In this document: positions 18,641 to 27,116 of the stretch, in pieces
Position numbering within the stretch: position 1 is the stretch's first letter
Layout of the letters: the number at the start of each line of letters is the position of its first letter
Assembly: GCF_004365175.1 (NCBI RefSeq)
Contig: NZ_SOCE01000001.1
Coordinates: forward strand, 3,045,403 to 3,109,402
DNA length: 64,000 nucleotides
DNA from: Kribbella voronezhensis
GTDB taxonomy: Bacteria; Actinomycetota; Actinomycetes; Propionibacteriales; Kribbellaceae
Direction of reading: 5' to 3'
Program-made: the position numbers and the translations under genes
Notes under the pieces: generated by a model
What the model was told of the DNA's origin: nothing
What the model saw: only the letters and a program-made list of their open reading frames with translations
The model's database searches: none

Positions 18641-19273
18641 ATGCTGGCCCTCGGAATCGTCCTGATCGTCCTGGCCGTCCTGTTCGGTCTCGGCGTCTCG
18701 GTCTCGTCCGGCGACACGACCAAGATGTCGGTGTTCGGCGTCGACTTCGGACTGGCCGTGCCGACCCTGTTCCTGCTCGGCGCCGCGACCGGCATCGCCC
18801 TGTTCCTCGGCCTGTGGCTGACGAAGAAGGGACTCGGACGTGGCTACCGCCGGCACAAGGAGGTCAAGGAACTCCGCCAGCAGGTCGCCGCGACCCCAAC
18901 CACCACCGAGCCTGCCGACGGCGCGACCGCAGTCGACGACGACCGTACCGACCTGGACCGCGACACCAGGTCGGCGGCGGCAGGGGACCGAGTGGCAGGG
19001 GGCCCGGTGGCAGGGGACCCGGCGGCAGGAGACCCGGTGGCCGGGGGTCCGGTGGCCGGGGACGAGGTCGTACCGCGGCATGCCGCCACCTCCGGTGACT
19101 CCGCCCGCCTCGGATCCTCCGACACCGCCAACGGCACCGGCTCCGGCCGGGTCAGGGAGGGCCTCGGCGACGACGGGAACAGCCGCACGGTCGACCTCGA
19201 CGAGGCGGACCGGCTCGCCCGCGAACGACACACCGTTGCCGACGGCACCGAATCCGGGGAGCACCGTCCCTGA
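18641..19273 (+). CDS. Small membrane protein with repetitive acidic C-terminal tail
   Basis: 210 residues: two membrane helices near the N terminus (residues 1-20 and about 36-58), a basic charged stretch (KKGLGRGYRRHKEVKELRQQ) that may be a short coiled coil, then a disordered cytosolic tail. The tail carries a five-residue repeat, PVAGG/D, about five times (18990-19065). The two-helix plus coiled-coil layout resembles LapA-domain proteins. An 8-bp stem-loop (18605-18625) precedes the ribosome site GAAAGG. The function is unknown. Confidence 0.7.
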   Translation: MLALGIVLIVLAVLFGLGVSVSSGDTTKMSVFGVDFGLAVPTLFLLGAATGIALFLGLWLTKKGLGRGYRRHKEVKELRQQVAATPTTTEPADGATAVDDDRTDLDRDTRSAAAGDRVAGGPVAGDPAAGDPVAGGPVAGDEVVPRHAATSGDSARLGSSDTANGTGSGRVREGLGDDGNSRTVDLDEADRLARERHTVADGTESGEHRP

Positions 19274-19303
19274 CCTCTGGGGAACTGAACGACCTTCACC
19301 ATC

Positions 19304-19346
19304 GCGCCCTTGCGGAGAAGTGCAAACTCCTTCCCTGCAAGGGCGC
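19304..19346 (+). terminator. Hairpin after the membrane-protein gene
   Basis: The arms GCGCCCTTGC (19304-19313) and GCAAGGGCGC (19337-19346) are perfect, with an inner GGAG/CTCC pair. There is no T-run. From 19347 to 19718 I see only the leader of the next gene. Confidence 0.5.
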
Positions 19347-19718
19347 AGTGCCGCGCAGGAGAAGTTGCAGTATCTCGATCGGGCCACAGCCGCCACTCGA
19401 TCCCGGCACGGCAACCCCGCAACCAGATTTCGATGCCTCGCGCAACCATTCGACCCCTGGCAGTTAGTTGCCATTGGCATCAAGTTTCCCTGATTGTCCA
19501 TAACCACCTCCGGGCCTCTTGTGCATTACTGGTCGTGGCGTCAACGTCGCGTTGAGTCACTGTCGGCCTTCCGGGCCACACCACCTCCTCACGGAGGATC
19601 GACCCGCACCGCATCCCACGCGCAAGGGATGTCGTCGCGGCCCCCGGAACCGGCTCGCTCTCGCCTCGGGGTCCCGACGACCTGACGCCGCGAGATAGCA
19701 CGACCTCTGGAGGTTGTC

Positions 19719-20486
19719 TTGATCATCCGTAGATTGTTGAGCCGTACCGGCGTCGCAGTGCTCGCCGTCAGCGTCGCCCTGGCCACGGCCATCCCGGCGC
19801 AGGCAGCCGCACCGGCCACACCGGCCGGCCCACCGCCCGGCGTCGAGGTAGGCGTCGTGAAGCAGATCGCCAGCCGGGCCGACACCCGCTACTGCCTCAC
19901 CTTCGTCACCGCGAACAAGGTGCCGATGGCGGTGATGATGGCCTGCGCTCCCGGCAAGGAGGGCAAGACCCAGGAGTGGGTGTACACCGAGAAGGGCCAG
20001 TTGCAGGTCGCGATGAGCAAGAGCGTCGGTGGCGCCCTTGCGAAGACCGGGGCCTGCCTGGACACCGGCGCGGACCTGGTCACACCGCCGGCCGACGCGC
20101 CGGTCCTGGTGCTGCCCTGTCGTGACGGTGCGGGCCAGAAGTGGAACTACGACACCGCTGACGGCTCCTTCACCAACGCGGCGAGCGGACTGGCACTCAG
20201 CTCGCTGCTCGGTAAGGGCAAGGCCAAGCAGGCTCAGCCCACCGGTGACCTCAAGGCCACCGGTGCCCCGTACCAGGGCTGGAGCGCGTTGCCGCTGCCG
20301 GGCCTGGACATCCTCGGCGCGGTGCTGGCACTCGTGAACGCACTGCTGGCATCGCTGGGCCTCGCCCTGCCGCTGCCGATCGCGAACGCCGCGACGAGCC
20401 TTCTCGACCTGGTCCGGGCGAAGAACCCGGTCCCGGCGCAGATGACGACACTGCCGAAGCAGATGATGCAGCTGGCCAGGCGCTGA
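19719..20486 (+). CDS. Secreted ricin-B-lectin-like protein
   Basis: 255 residues starting at TTG 19719, supported by GGAGG five bases upstream. A Sec signal peptide (RRLLSRTGVAVLAVSVALA, cleavage near AQA-AA) is followed by a region with QxW-like repeats (QEWVYT, QKWNYD, YQGWSAL) and paired cysteines, as in beta-trefoil lectin domains. The last 70 residues form a hydrophobic helical segment (DILGAVLALVNALLASLGLALPLPI), unusual in a secreted lectin. It may bind surface glycans or act with the membrane. No enzyme motif is visible. Confidence 0.6.
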   Translation: MIIRRLLSRTGVAVLAVSVALATAIPAQAAAPATPAGPPPGVEVGVVKQIASRADTRYCLTFVTANKVPMAVMMACAPGKEGKTQEWVYTEKGQLQVAMSKSVGGALAKTGACLDTGADLVTPPADAPVLVLPCRDGAGQKWNYDTADGSFTNAASGLALSSLLGKGKAKQAQPTGDLKATGAPYQGWSALPLPGLDILGAVLALVNALLASLGLALPLPIANAATSLLDLVRAKNPVPAQMTTLPKQMMQLARR

Positions 20487-20515
20487 TCGAGGAGGATCCT
20501 CAGGTACCACGAGGA

Positions 20516-20546
20516 CGGCCGGCCCCGACGATGTCGGGGCCGGCCG
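20516..20546. terminator. Strong terminator, probably bidirectional
   Basis: Perfect 14-base arms (20516-20529 and 20533-20546) enclose a three-base loop and are followed on the plus strand by a T-rich stretch (CTTCTTGTCGGTCCTTTC). It ends the lectin-like gene and could also stop minus-strand transcription from the small gene at 20680-20754. Confidence 0.85.
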
Positions 20547-20679
20547 CTTCTTGTCGGTCCTTTCTGTGCGAACCGTGTGTTCAGTTGTGAACCGTTGCGG
20601 GTTCGGGTGGTGGAGCGGTGGATCCGGTCGGCATCCGCTGCTTGCGCGTCAGCGGAGACTTCCGATCACCGCCGTGGGA

Positions 20680-20754
20680 TCACCACCAGCAGTGGTGGTG
20701 CCAGTGGTGCCAGTAGCCACAGCCGAGAAGGTCGTCCAGAAGTCCGAGCAACAT
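20680..20754 (-). CDS. His/Trp/Cys-rich 24-residue microprotein (candidate)
   Basis: A 24-codon minus-strand frame, ATG 20754 to TGA 20680, preceded by GGAGGT with an ideal six-base spacer. The peptide begins MLLGLLDDLLG, a short amphipathic Leu-rich helix, and ends YWHHWHHHCWW with one more Cys before the Tyr. It thus holds five His, two Cys and four Trp. It is not a leader for a downstream operon, because the next minus-strand feature is a terminator and the neighbouring gene is convergent. A TAGATA box about 65 bp upstream could be its -10. Metal binding or membrane activity would fit the composition; both are inference. No homologue is known to me. Confidence 0.5.
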   Translation of the reverse strand: MLLGLLDDLLGCGYWHHWHHHCWW

Positions 20755-20896
20755 GTCGTCACCTCCGATCCAGGGAACCCGATCGGCACTGACGCTACCT
20801 CCCGCTGTCACCCTGTGTATCTAGATCTGGACTGTTTGTGACAGAACCGCGAGCTAACTTCAACTTCACCGCAATGCTTGCCGCCCGCATCTAATT

Positions 20897-20912
20897 TGAC
20901 GAAGTTTCGTCA
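20897..20912. promoter_or_regulatory. Perfect dyad operator candidate
   Basis: TGACGAA and TTCGTCA are exact inverted repeats separated by GT. The site lies between the microgene and the sugar ABC operon, about 165 bp before the latter, in an AT-richer stretch. It could serve either direction. Confidence 0.45.
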
Positions 20913-20971
20913 CTCTGAGAAGTGGCTACCGGCAACGGTGGGTAGCTCCGGCGGGCACCGCGGTAGGAAAG

Positions 20972-20985
20972 TGACAACGTTTTCC
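20972..20985. promoter_or_regulatory. LacI-family operator candidate for the sugar ABC operon
   Basis: TGACAACGTTTTCC contains the central AACGTT typical of LacI/GalR operators; the left half-site TGACAACG is complete and the right half degenerate. It is about 95 bp before the binding-protein gene, close to where a promoter is expected. No LacI gene is in this window. Confidence 0.45.
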
Positions 20986-21077
20986 TGTCGGATGGGCAAA
21001 AGTCTTCACATAGTCGCCGGCTAGTGCCAAGGTGGACCGGCACTGGCTGCACCGAAACCCCCGCAAGGAGCCCCCTG

Positions 21078-22502
21078 ATGCGACGAATCTCGCGGTTGTC
21101 CCGGCTGGCCGTCCTCGGCTCTGCCACCGTTGTCCTGCTGACCGGTTGTCTCGGGTCGTCCGGCGACGGCTCCGGCGACCAGGACTCGAACCGCAACGCC
21201 GATGCCAAGAAGGTCGAGCTGACGATCGGCTCGAACTCGGTCAAAGGCGGCAAGAGCAGCGCCGGCGCCACGTTCACCGAGGACGTCCTGATCCCGAAGT
21301 TCGTCGAGGCGCAGAAGGCCAAGGGCGTCGACGTCACCGTGAAGTTCCAGGGCGACGGCTCGGACGACGAGGTCTACAAGCAGAAGCTCGCGCTCAGCCT
21401 GTCCAACAAGGCCGGCCCGGACCTGTTCAGCCTGGACGGCATCTGGGTCGGCGAGTTCGCCCAGGCCGGTTACATCAAGCCCCTCACCGACACCGTCGGC
21501 GACGCCGCGAAGGTGAACGACTGGGACGGCTGGAAGCAGATCCCGGAGTCGGTGCAACAGCTCGGCTCGTTCGACGGCAAGCGGTACGGCGTACCGGGTG
21601 GGACCGACGGCCGGGTGCTGTTCTTCAACAAGAAGCTGTTCCAGCGGGCCGGGCTGCCGGCCGACTGGCAGCCGAAGTCGTGGGACGAGATCATCAGTGC
21701 GGCTCAGGCGCTGAAGAAGGTCCCCGGCGTCACCCCGGTCCAGATCAACGCCGGTACGGCGATGGGCGAGGCCACCGCGATGCAGGGCGTGCTGCCGCTC
21801 CTGGTGGGCACCGGCGCGACCATCAACAGCGACGGCAAGTGGCTCGGCAACACCCCGCAGCTGCGGCAGGTGCTCGACTTCTACAAGACGATCTACGGCA
21901 GCGGGCTGGGCGATCCGGTGCTGCAGCGTGAGGCCAAGGGCCGGGACAAGTCGTTCGCCGAGTTCGCCGCGAACAAGATCGGCATCCTGCTCGAGAGTGA
22001 CTACTTCTGGCGCAGCGTGGTGGAGCCCAAGGAAGGCGTCGCCAAGATGGCCGACCGGGACACCGCCGTGGGCTACGCGCTGATCCCGGCCGGCAAGCCG
22101 GGCGCCGGCGTCAAGGGCCAGGACTTCGTCTCGATGTCCGGCGGCGGCGCGACCGCGATCAACCCGAACACCAAGTTCCCGCAGCAGGCCTGGGAACTGC
22201 TGCAGTTCATGAACTCGGCGGAGATGGTGAAGGCCTCGCTCAACGGTGCCGCGAAGATCACCCAGCGCACGGACGTCAACACCGAGGTACTGGCGGGCGA
22301 CCCGATGCTCAACTTCGTTGCTACCAAGGTGCTGCCGATCACGCAGTTCCGGCCGGGCCTGGCGGAGTACCCGAAGATCTCTGCCGCGCTGCAGCAGGCG
22401 ACCGCTGACGTGGTCGGCGGCAAGTCCGCCGACGCGGCCGCGAAGAGCTATCAGGCCGCTGTCGAGGCGGCCGCCGGCAAGGACAAGGTCACCAGCAGCT
22501 GA
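21078..22502 (+). CDS. ABC transporter sugar-binding lipoprotein
   Basis: 474 residues from ATG 21078, preceded by AAGGAG. The lipobox is LLTGC with Cys24. The rest is a family 1 extracellular solute-binding protein: the PDLFSLDGIWVGEFAQAGYIKPL hinge region, RYGVPGGTDGRVLFFNKKLF, and SWDEIISAAQALKK. It would be tethered outside the membrane and deliver ligand to the two permeases. It is the first gene of a five-gene operon in which every junction overlaps by 1-4 bases. The ligand is probably a carbohydrate or sugar phosphate; it cannot be named from sequence. Confidence 0.92.
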   Translation: MRRISRLSRLAVLGSATVVLLTGCLGSSGDGSGDQDSNRNADAKKVELTIGSNSVKGGKSSAGATFTEDVLIPKFVEAQKAKGVDVTVKFQGDGSDDEVYKQKLALSLSNKAGPDLFSLDGIWVGEFAQAGYIKPLTDTVGDAAKVNDWDGWKQIPESVQQLGSFDGKRYGVPGGTDGRVLFFNKKLFQRAGLPADWQPKSWDEIISAAQALKKVPGVTPVQINAGTAMGEATAMQGVLPLLVGTGATINSDGKWLGNTPQLRQVLDFYKTIYGSGLGDPVLQREAKGRDKSFAEFAANKIGILLESDYFWRSVVEPKEGVAKMADRDTAVGYALIPAGKPGAGVKGQDFVSMSGGGATAINPNTKFPQQAWELLQFMNSAEMVKASLNGAAKITQRTDVNTEVLAGDPMLNFVATKVLPITQFRPGLAEYPKISAALQQATADVVGGKSADAAAKSYQAAVEAAAGKDKVTSS

Positions 22503-23425
22503 TGACCACCGCACCTGCACCCGTGCCGGGACGCCCGGCACGGGTCCGTGGTCCGGCCCAGGACGTCGCGGGTCTCGGCGTGGCCCGAGCCGTCGGCTTC
22601 CTGGCCCCGGCCTTGTTGCTGATCGGCGCCTTCCTGGTCTTCCCGGCCATCTGGACGATCTACATCGGCATCACCAACTACCGGCTGACGGGCGTCGAGG
22701 CCGTCTCACCGTCGATCGTCGGGCTGGCGAACTACACGAAGGCTCTCAACGACGCGCTGTTCCACAACGCGCTCTGGCTGACCGTGCTGTTCGTGCTCGG
22801 CTCGGCGATCGTCGGCCAGAACATCCTCGGGTTCGCGCTGGCCTGGACGATGCGGCGCGCACGACCGGCAGTACGCCGTACGGTCGAGGGGCTGGTGTTG
22901 CTGGCCTGGATCCTGCCGTCGACCGTGGTGGCCTACTTGTGGATCGCGTTCTTCGACCGGGACACGGGCACGCTCAACAGCATCCTCGGTACACAAGGCA
23001 CCGCCTGGCTGATCGACTACCCGATGGTCTGCCTGATCGTGTTCAACACCTGGCGGGGTACGGCCTTCTCGATGATGCTCTACTCCTCCGCGCTGCAGGC
23101 CGTACCGCCGTCGCAGTTGGAGTCGGCGCGCATGGTGGGCGCTTCGGGCTGGCAGACGCTGAGGGACGTGGTGTTTCCGCACATCCGCGGGCACGTGCTG
23201 ACCAACACGCTGCTGATCTCACTGTGGACGGCCAACGACTTCTCGCCGTTCCTGCTCACCAAGGGCGGCCCGAACCACGAGTCGGAGACAGTGCCCGTCT
23301 ACATCTACAACGTCGCGCTGCAAGGCGGTGAGCTCGGCTACTCGTCGGCGATCTCGTTCCTGCTGCTGATCGCGAACCTGCTGGTGGCACTGCTCTACCT
23401 GCGGCTGCTGAGGAGGCGGTCATGA
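22502..23425 (+). CDS. ABC sugar permease, MalF/UgpA type
   Basis: 307 residues, six predicted membrane helices. The EAA loop that docks on the ATPase is present (ESARMVGASGWQTLRDVVFPHIRG). The start codon overlaps the binding-protein stop by one base, and its stop overlaps the next permease by four bases. It forms a heterodimeric channel with the next gene product. Confidence 0.92.
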   Translation: MTTAPAPVPGRPARVRGPAQDVAGLGVARAVGFLAPALLLIGAFLVFPAIWTIYIGITNYRLTGVEAVSPSIVGLANYTKALNDALFHNALWLTVLFVLGSAIVGQNILGFALAWTMRRARPAVRRTVEGLVLLAWILPSTVVAYLWIAFFDRDTGTLNSILGTQGTAWLIDYPMVCLIVFNTWRGTAFSMMLYSSALQAVPPSQLESARMVGASGWQTLRDVVFPHIRGHVLTNTLLISLWTANDFSPFLLTKGGPNHESETVPVYIYNVALQGGELGYSSAISFLLLIANLLVALLYLRLLRRRS

Positions 23426-24243
23426 CTCCGGCCTTCGTCGTACGCCGGATCGGCTTCTACGTGCTGATCTGTGCGATCACGCTGTTCTTCGCAGTACCGA
23501 TGCTGTGGATCGCTTCGGCGCCGTTCGACAAGTCACCCGGGCTCGGCGTGCACTGGCCGGACTGGACGCTCGACAACGTGCGCAAGACGCTGGACCATCC
23601 GTATGCGATGCACTCGATGGTCAACTCGCTGCTGATCTGCGTCACGACGGCAGTGGCCGTCACTGCCTTCGCGGCGCTCGCGAGCTACGCGCTGTCGCGG
23701 GTGCGGATCCCTGGCCGGGACGCCTTGCTGTACGGGCTTCTGCTGCTCTCGTCCGTGGTCACCGGGACTGCGGCGATGGTGCCGATCTTCGTGATGATGT
23801 TCCAGCTCGGGTTGATCGACTCCCGGTTCGGGGTCGCGCTGGTGATGACCGGCGGCCTGTTGCCGGCGGCAATCTTCATCCTGAAGGACTTCGTCGACGC
23901 GGTACCGAAGAGCTACGAGGAGTCGGCGCGGGTGTTCGGCGCCTCCACGCTGCAGATCCTGCGGGACGTCGTACTGCCGGTGGCCCGACCGGGTCTGGCC
24001 ACCATCCTGGTGTGGGCGTTCGTGAACTCGTGGGGCAACTTCCTGGTGCCGTTCCTGCTGATCCGGTCGATCGACAAGCAGCCGGGCGCCGTCCTGCTGC
24101 AGACCTTCACCGACGAGGGCGGCAGCGCCAACCTCTCGGTGATCCCGGTCTTCTCGTTGCTGTTCTCGATCCCGGTGGTCGTGCTTTATCTGTTGGTGAA
24201 CTCGCGGTACGGGTTCCGCTTCCATGGAGGGATCAAGAGCTGA
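23422..24243 (+). CDS. ABC sugar permease, MalG/UgpE type
   Basis: 273 residues with six membrane helices. The EAA loop is EESARVFGASTLQILRDVVLPVARPG. The C terminus, RYGFRFHGGIKS, is typical of the MalG subfamily. It is the partner of the preceding permease, with a four-base ATGA overlap on one side and a one-base TGATG overlap with the ATPase on the other. Confidence 0.92.
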   Translation: MTPAFVVRRIGFYVLICAITLFFAVPMLWIASAPFDKSPGLGVHWPDWTLDNVRKTLDHPYAMHSMVNSLLICVTTAVAVTAFAALASYALSRVRIPGRDALLYGLLLLSSVVTGTAAMVPIFVMMFQLGLIDSRFGVALVMTGGLLPAAIFILKDFVDAVPKSYEESARVFGASTLQILRDVVLPVARPGLATILVWAFVNSWGNFLVPFLLIRSIDKQPGAVLLQTFTDEGGSANLSVIPVFSLLFSIPVVVLYLLVNSRYGFRFHGGIKS

Positions 24244-25328
24244 TGGCCGGTATCGACATCGAAGGCCTGGCGACCGTCTACCCCAACGGCGTGCGCGCCG
24301 TCGACGGGCTCGACCTGACGGTCGCCGACGGCGAGTTCTTCGCGCTGCTCGGTCCGTCCGGGTGTGGCAAGACGACGCTGCTGCGGACCATCGCGGGGCT
24401 GGAGTCCGCGACCGAGGGCACCGTCCGGATCGACAGCATCGACGTCACCCGGCTCGAGCCGGGCAAGCGTGGCGTGGCGATGGTCTTCCAGGACTACGCG
24501 CTGTTCCCGCACATGAACGTCTCCGAGAACATCACCTATCCGTTGAAGGTACGGCGGGTCGCCGCGGCGACGCGTGCATCTGTCGCCGAGAAGACCGGCG
24601 ACGAGCTTTCCCTGCAGGGGTTGCTCGAACGGCGGCCGGGACAGCTGTCCGGTGGTCAGCAGCAGCGGGTCGCGCTGGCGCGGGCTATCGCGTCCGAGGG
24701 CAAGGTGCTGCTGCTGGACGAGCCCCTGTCGAACCTGGACGCGCGGCTTCGGCTGGAGGCACGGACCTTCCTGAAGAAGCTCCAGAAGGACCTCGGCATC
24801 ACGACGGTCTTCGTGACGCACGACCAGGCCGAGGCGTTGGCTCTGGCCGATCGGATCGCAGTGATGCAGTCCGGGAAGTTGCGGCAGCTCGGTAGTCCGC
24901 GCGAGGTGTTCGCCCGGCCGGCCAACACCTTCGTGGCCAACTTCATCGGATCGACGCCGATGAACCTGCTGCCGGGGACCGTCGGCTCGGACGGCGTCAC
25001 GATCGCGGGGGGATCGTTGCCTGCGGCCACTGGTTCGGTCCCGGCCGGCGCGGAGGTGACGGTCGGCGTACGGCCGGAGTACCTCACCTTGTCGACCGGC
25101 GATGTGAGTGGGCCCGCGGTTCGCGGCTCTGTGGTCGTGGCCGAGAACCTGGGAACGCAGTCACTTGTCACGGTGGACTGCGACGGCACACTGATCGGTG
25201 TCACCGTGCCGGAGGAGGACGAGCCTTCGCCCGGTACGCCCGTGGTTCTGACGGCCTCGGAGCAACGAGTCCTCGTGTACGACAAGGAGTCCGGCGAACT
25301 GCTGGCCCGGCAACCCGCGGTGGTCTGA
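24243..25328 (+). CDS. ABC sugar ATPase, UgpC/MsiK/PotA type
   Basis: 361 residues. Walker A is GPSGCGKTT, the Q-loop is in VFQDYALFPHMN, the signature is LSGGQQQRVALARA, Walker B is VLLLDEPLSNLD, and the switch His is in VTHDQAEA. The last 120 residues hold TOBE-type regulatory repeats. It energises the two permeases. Having its own ATPase is worth noting, since many actinobacterial sugar importers share one multi-use ATPase. Confidence 0.92.
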   Translation: MAGIDIEGLATVYPNGVRAVDGLDLTVADGEFFALLGPSGCGKTTLLRTIAGLESATEGTVRIDSIDVTRLEPGKRGVAMVFQDYALFPHMNVSENITYPLKVRRVAAATRASVAEKTGDELSLQGLLERRPGQLSGGQQQRVALARAIASEGKVLLLDEPLSNLDARLRLEARTFLKKLQKDLGITTVFVTHDQAEALALADRIAVMQSGKLRQLGSPREVFARPANTFVANFIGSTPMNLLPGTVGSDGVTIAGGSLPAATGSVPAGAEVTVGVRPEYLTLSTGDVSGPAVRGSVVVAENLGTQSLVTVDCDGTLIGVTVPEEDEPSPGTPVVLTASEQRVLVYDKESGELLARQPAVV

Positions 25329-26578
25329 TGGCTGTCACCAGCTACCGCCAGCGCTGGACCCTCGACGACCGGGCTTCGTCGGTCTGGCATTCGCTGCCGG
25401 TCGACATCCCGCCCGGCTGTGCCGGGTTGTCGGTGACGTTGACCGTGCCGGCGGTCGAGGGTGCGGTGATCGATCTCGGGTGTGAGGGCGCCGCCGGCTG
25501 GCGCGGCTGGTCGGGTGGCGCGCGGCGGTCTTTTGCGATCACTCCTACTGCGGCGACGCCCGGCTACCTGGCTGGTGAGCTGGAGGCCGGCACCTGGTTC
25601 GTGGTCATCGGACTGCACCGGGTGCCTGTCGAAGGTGTCGAGCTGGTTGTCGAGGCCGTCACCGGCCCGGTCTCGGTGATCCCCGGCCAGGAGGAGTACG
25701 GCGCGTTGACGGCTGCCGTCGGCGTACCGGCTCGGCCGCCGCGTCGCGAGTTGCCGGCTGCCGACGGGCTTCGATGGGTGGCTGGTGACTTCCATGCCCA
25801 CTCGTTGCACTCGGACGGCTCGACTCCGGTCGCCAACCTCGCGGCGCTCGGAGTATCGGCGGGGCTGGACGTCATGGCCATCACCGATCACAACACCGAG
25901 GCGCATCACTGCGAACTGCCGGGGGTCGGCCGGCAGTTCGGGATCGGGCTGATCCCTGGTCAGGAGGTGACCACGGACACCGGCCATGCGAACGCCTTCG
26001 GCGCGATCGGGGTGGTCGACTTCCGTCGGCCTGCTGCTGACTGGGTTACCGAGGTTGCCCAACGCGGCGGGCTGCTCTCGATCAACCATCCGCTCGGCGG
26101 GGACTGCTCGTGGCGGTATCCGCTGCCGGAGCATCCGCCGCTGGCCGAGGTGTGGCACTCGTCCTGGCTCGACCATCAGTGGGGTGGGCCTGTCGCCTGG
26201 TGGCAGGCGTGGGGGCTCGGCTCGACCACTCCGATCGGTGGCAGCGACTACCACAACCCGTCGTCGCTGACGACGCCCGGAATCCCCACCACCTGGATAG
26301 CTATCGACGCCGCCGCCGAAGGCCCGGACGAACTGGTCCCCGCCGTACTGGAAGGCCTGGCCGCCGGCCGCACCGCCATCTCCGCCGGCTACGACGCCCC
26401 CGTAGTACTCCACAACGGCAACGAACTGGCAGTCATCGACGCCCCCAACACCCTCCTCCTCACCGCCGACGGCACCCGCCACCCCATCCGCACCCCCTAC
26501 GAAACCATCCCCGCCCCCACCACCCCCGGCACCGCCCTCATCACCCACACCAACCGCTTCCTCTCCCTAACCACCTAA
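25328..26578 (+). CDS. PHP-domain metallohydrolase (CehA/McbA-like)
   Basis: 416 residues. An N-terminal beta-rich region (about 1-140) precedes a PHP domain with all metal-binding motifs: FHAH (His156, His158), ITDHN, GQEVTT, INHP and GGSDYHN. There is no signal peptide, so it acts in the cytosol, probably on a phosphoester or ester imported by the transporter. Its ATG overlaps the ATPase stop by one base, which ties it firmly to the uptake operon. The last 80 codons use C-ending codons almost exclusively, unlike the first part. Confidence 0.85.
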   Translation: MAVTSYRQRWTLDDRASSVWHSLPVDIPPGCAGLSVTLTVPAVEGAVIDLGCEGAAGWRGWSGGARRSFAITPTAATPGYLAGELEAGTWFVVIGLHRVPVEGVELVVEAVTGPVSVIPGQEEYGALTAAVGVPARPPRRELPAADGLRWVAGDFHAHSLHSDGSTPVANLAALGVSAGLDVMAITDHNTEAHHCELPGVGRQFGIGLIPGQEVTTDTGHANAFGAIGVVDFRRPAADWVTEVAQRGGLLSINHPLGGDCSWRYPLPEHPPLAEVWHSSWLDHQWGGPVAWWQAWGLGSTTPIGGSDYHNPSSLTTPGIPTTWIAIDAAAEGPDELVPAVLEGLAAGRTAISAGYDAPVVLHNGNELAVIDAPNTLLLTADGTRHPIRTPYETIPAPTTPGTALITHTNRFLSLTT

Positions 26579-26699
26579 CCGCCCCCACCGCTCGCTCCAT
26601 CAACGCGACCCGCTGACCAGCACCGCCGGAGCCAACCGCCACCAACCACTCCACCCGCCCCACCACCTAACCCGTCCGGCCGCCGAGCCGCTGTGGGCG

Positions 26700-26836
26700 G
26701 CGCTGACGCCACCACTCGGACCGCTGACGCAACCGCTCGAACCGCTGACGCCACCACTCGAACCGCCTCACCACCTGACCACTGAGGCCAGCACTCGAAC
26801 CGCCTCACCACCTGACCGCTGACGCCACCGTTCGAA
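26700..26836. repeat. Mosaic tandem repeat
   Basis: Three 21-bp units (CCGCTGACGCCACCACTCGAA type; 26700-26762) are followed by two 37-bp units made of a 16-bp insert (CCGCCTCACCACCTGA) joined to a variant of the same 21-bp unit. The rest of the 26579-27116 gap is non-coding, with the promoter of the next gene. Confidence 0.7.
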
Positions 26837-27116
26837 GGCTCCACACGGCCCGCTCACCTGTCCGCTCATTGCTCAGGGCCTCTATCCCTCGTCTTGATGC
26901 GACAGAGGGTTGGTGGCTGCGGTGTGCTGATGAGTCGAGTGAGGTGGTCGTTGGGCGGCAGGTCCCGGTGGGTCGCGATCTGGTCGCAATCTGGTAGAGA
27001 TGGGGCGTTGATGTGGACGGCACCAGCCGGCTGCGTTCATGATCTGGAACCGAAGTCCTGCCCAACTCCTCCGGACGCACTTCCCCGGCGCCCGGACGGT
27101 CACCCCGGAGGCTCGT

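Noticed and set aside
18584-19507. Minus-strand frame with a good GGAGGT ribosome site near 19500
   Set aside because: Most of it is antisense to the membrane-protein gene, and the unshared part has near-random third-position GC. No domain is recognisable.
20680-20754. His/Trp operon attenuator leader
   Set aside because: No amino-acid biosynthesis gene follows on the minus strand; a terminator and a convergent gene do.
20551-20841. Plus-strand 96-codon frame after the lectin-gene terminator
   Set aside because: No ribosome site and no coding character; it overlaps the better supported minus-strand microgene.
20851-20880. Possible PHO box (CTTCAACTTCACC) before the ABC operon
   Set aside because: The two TTCA elements are six bases apart, not the 11-base period of actinobacterial PHO boxes.
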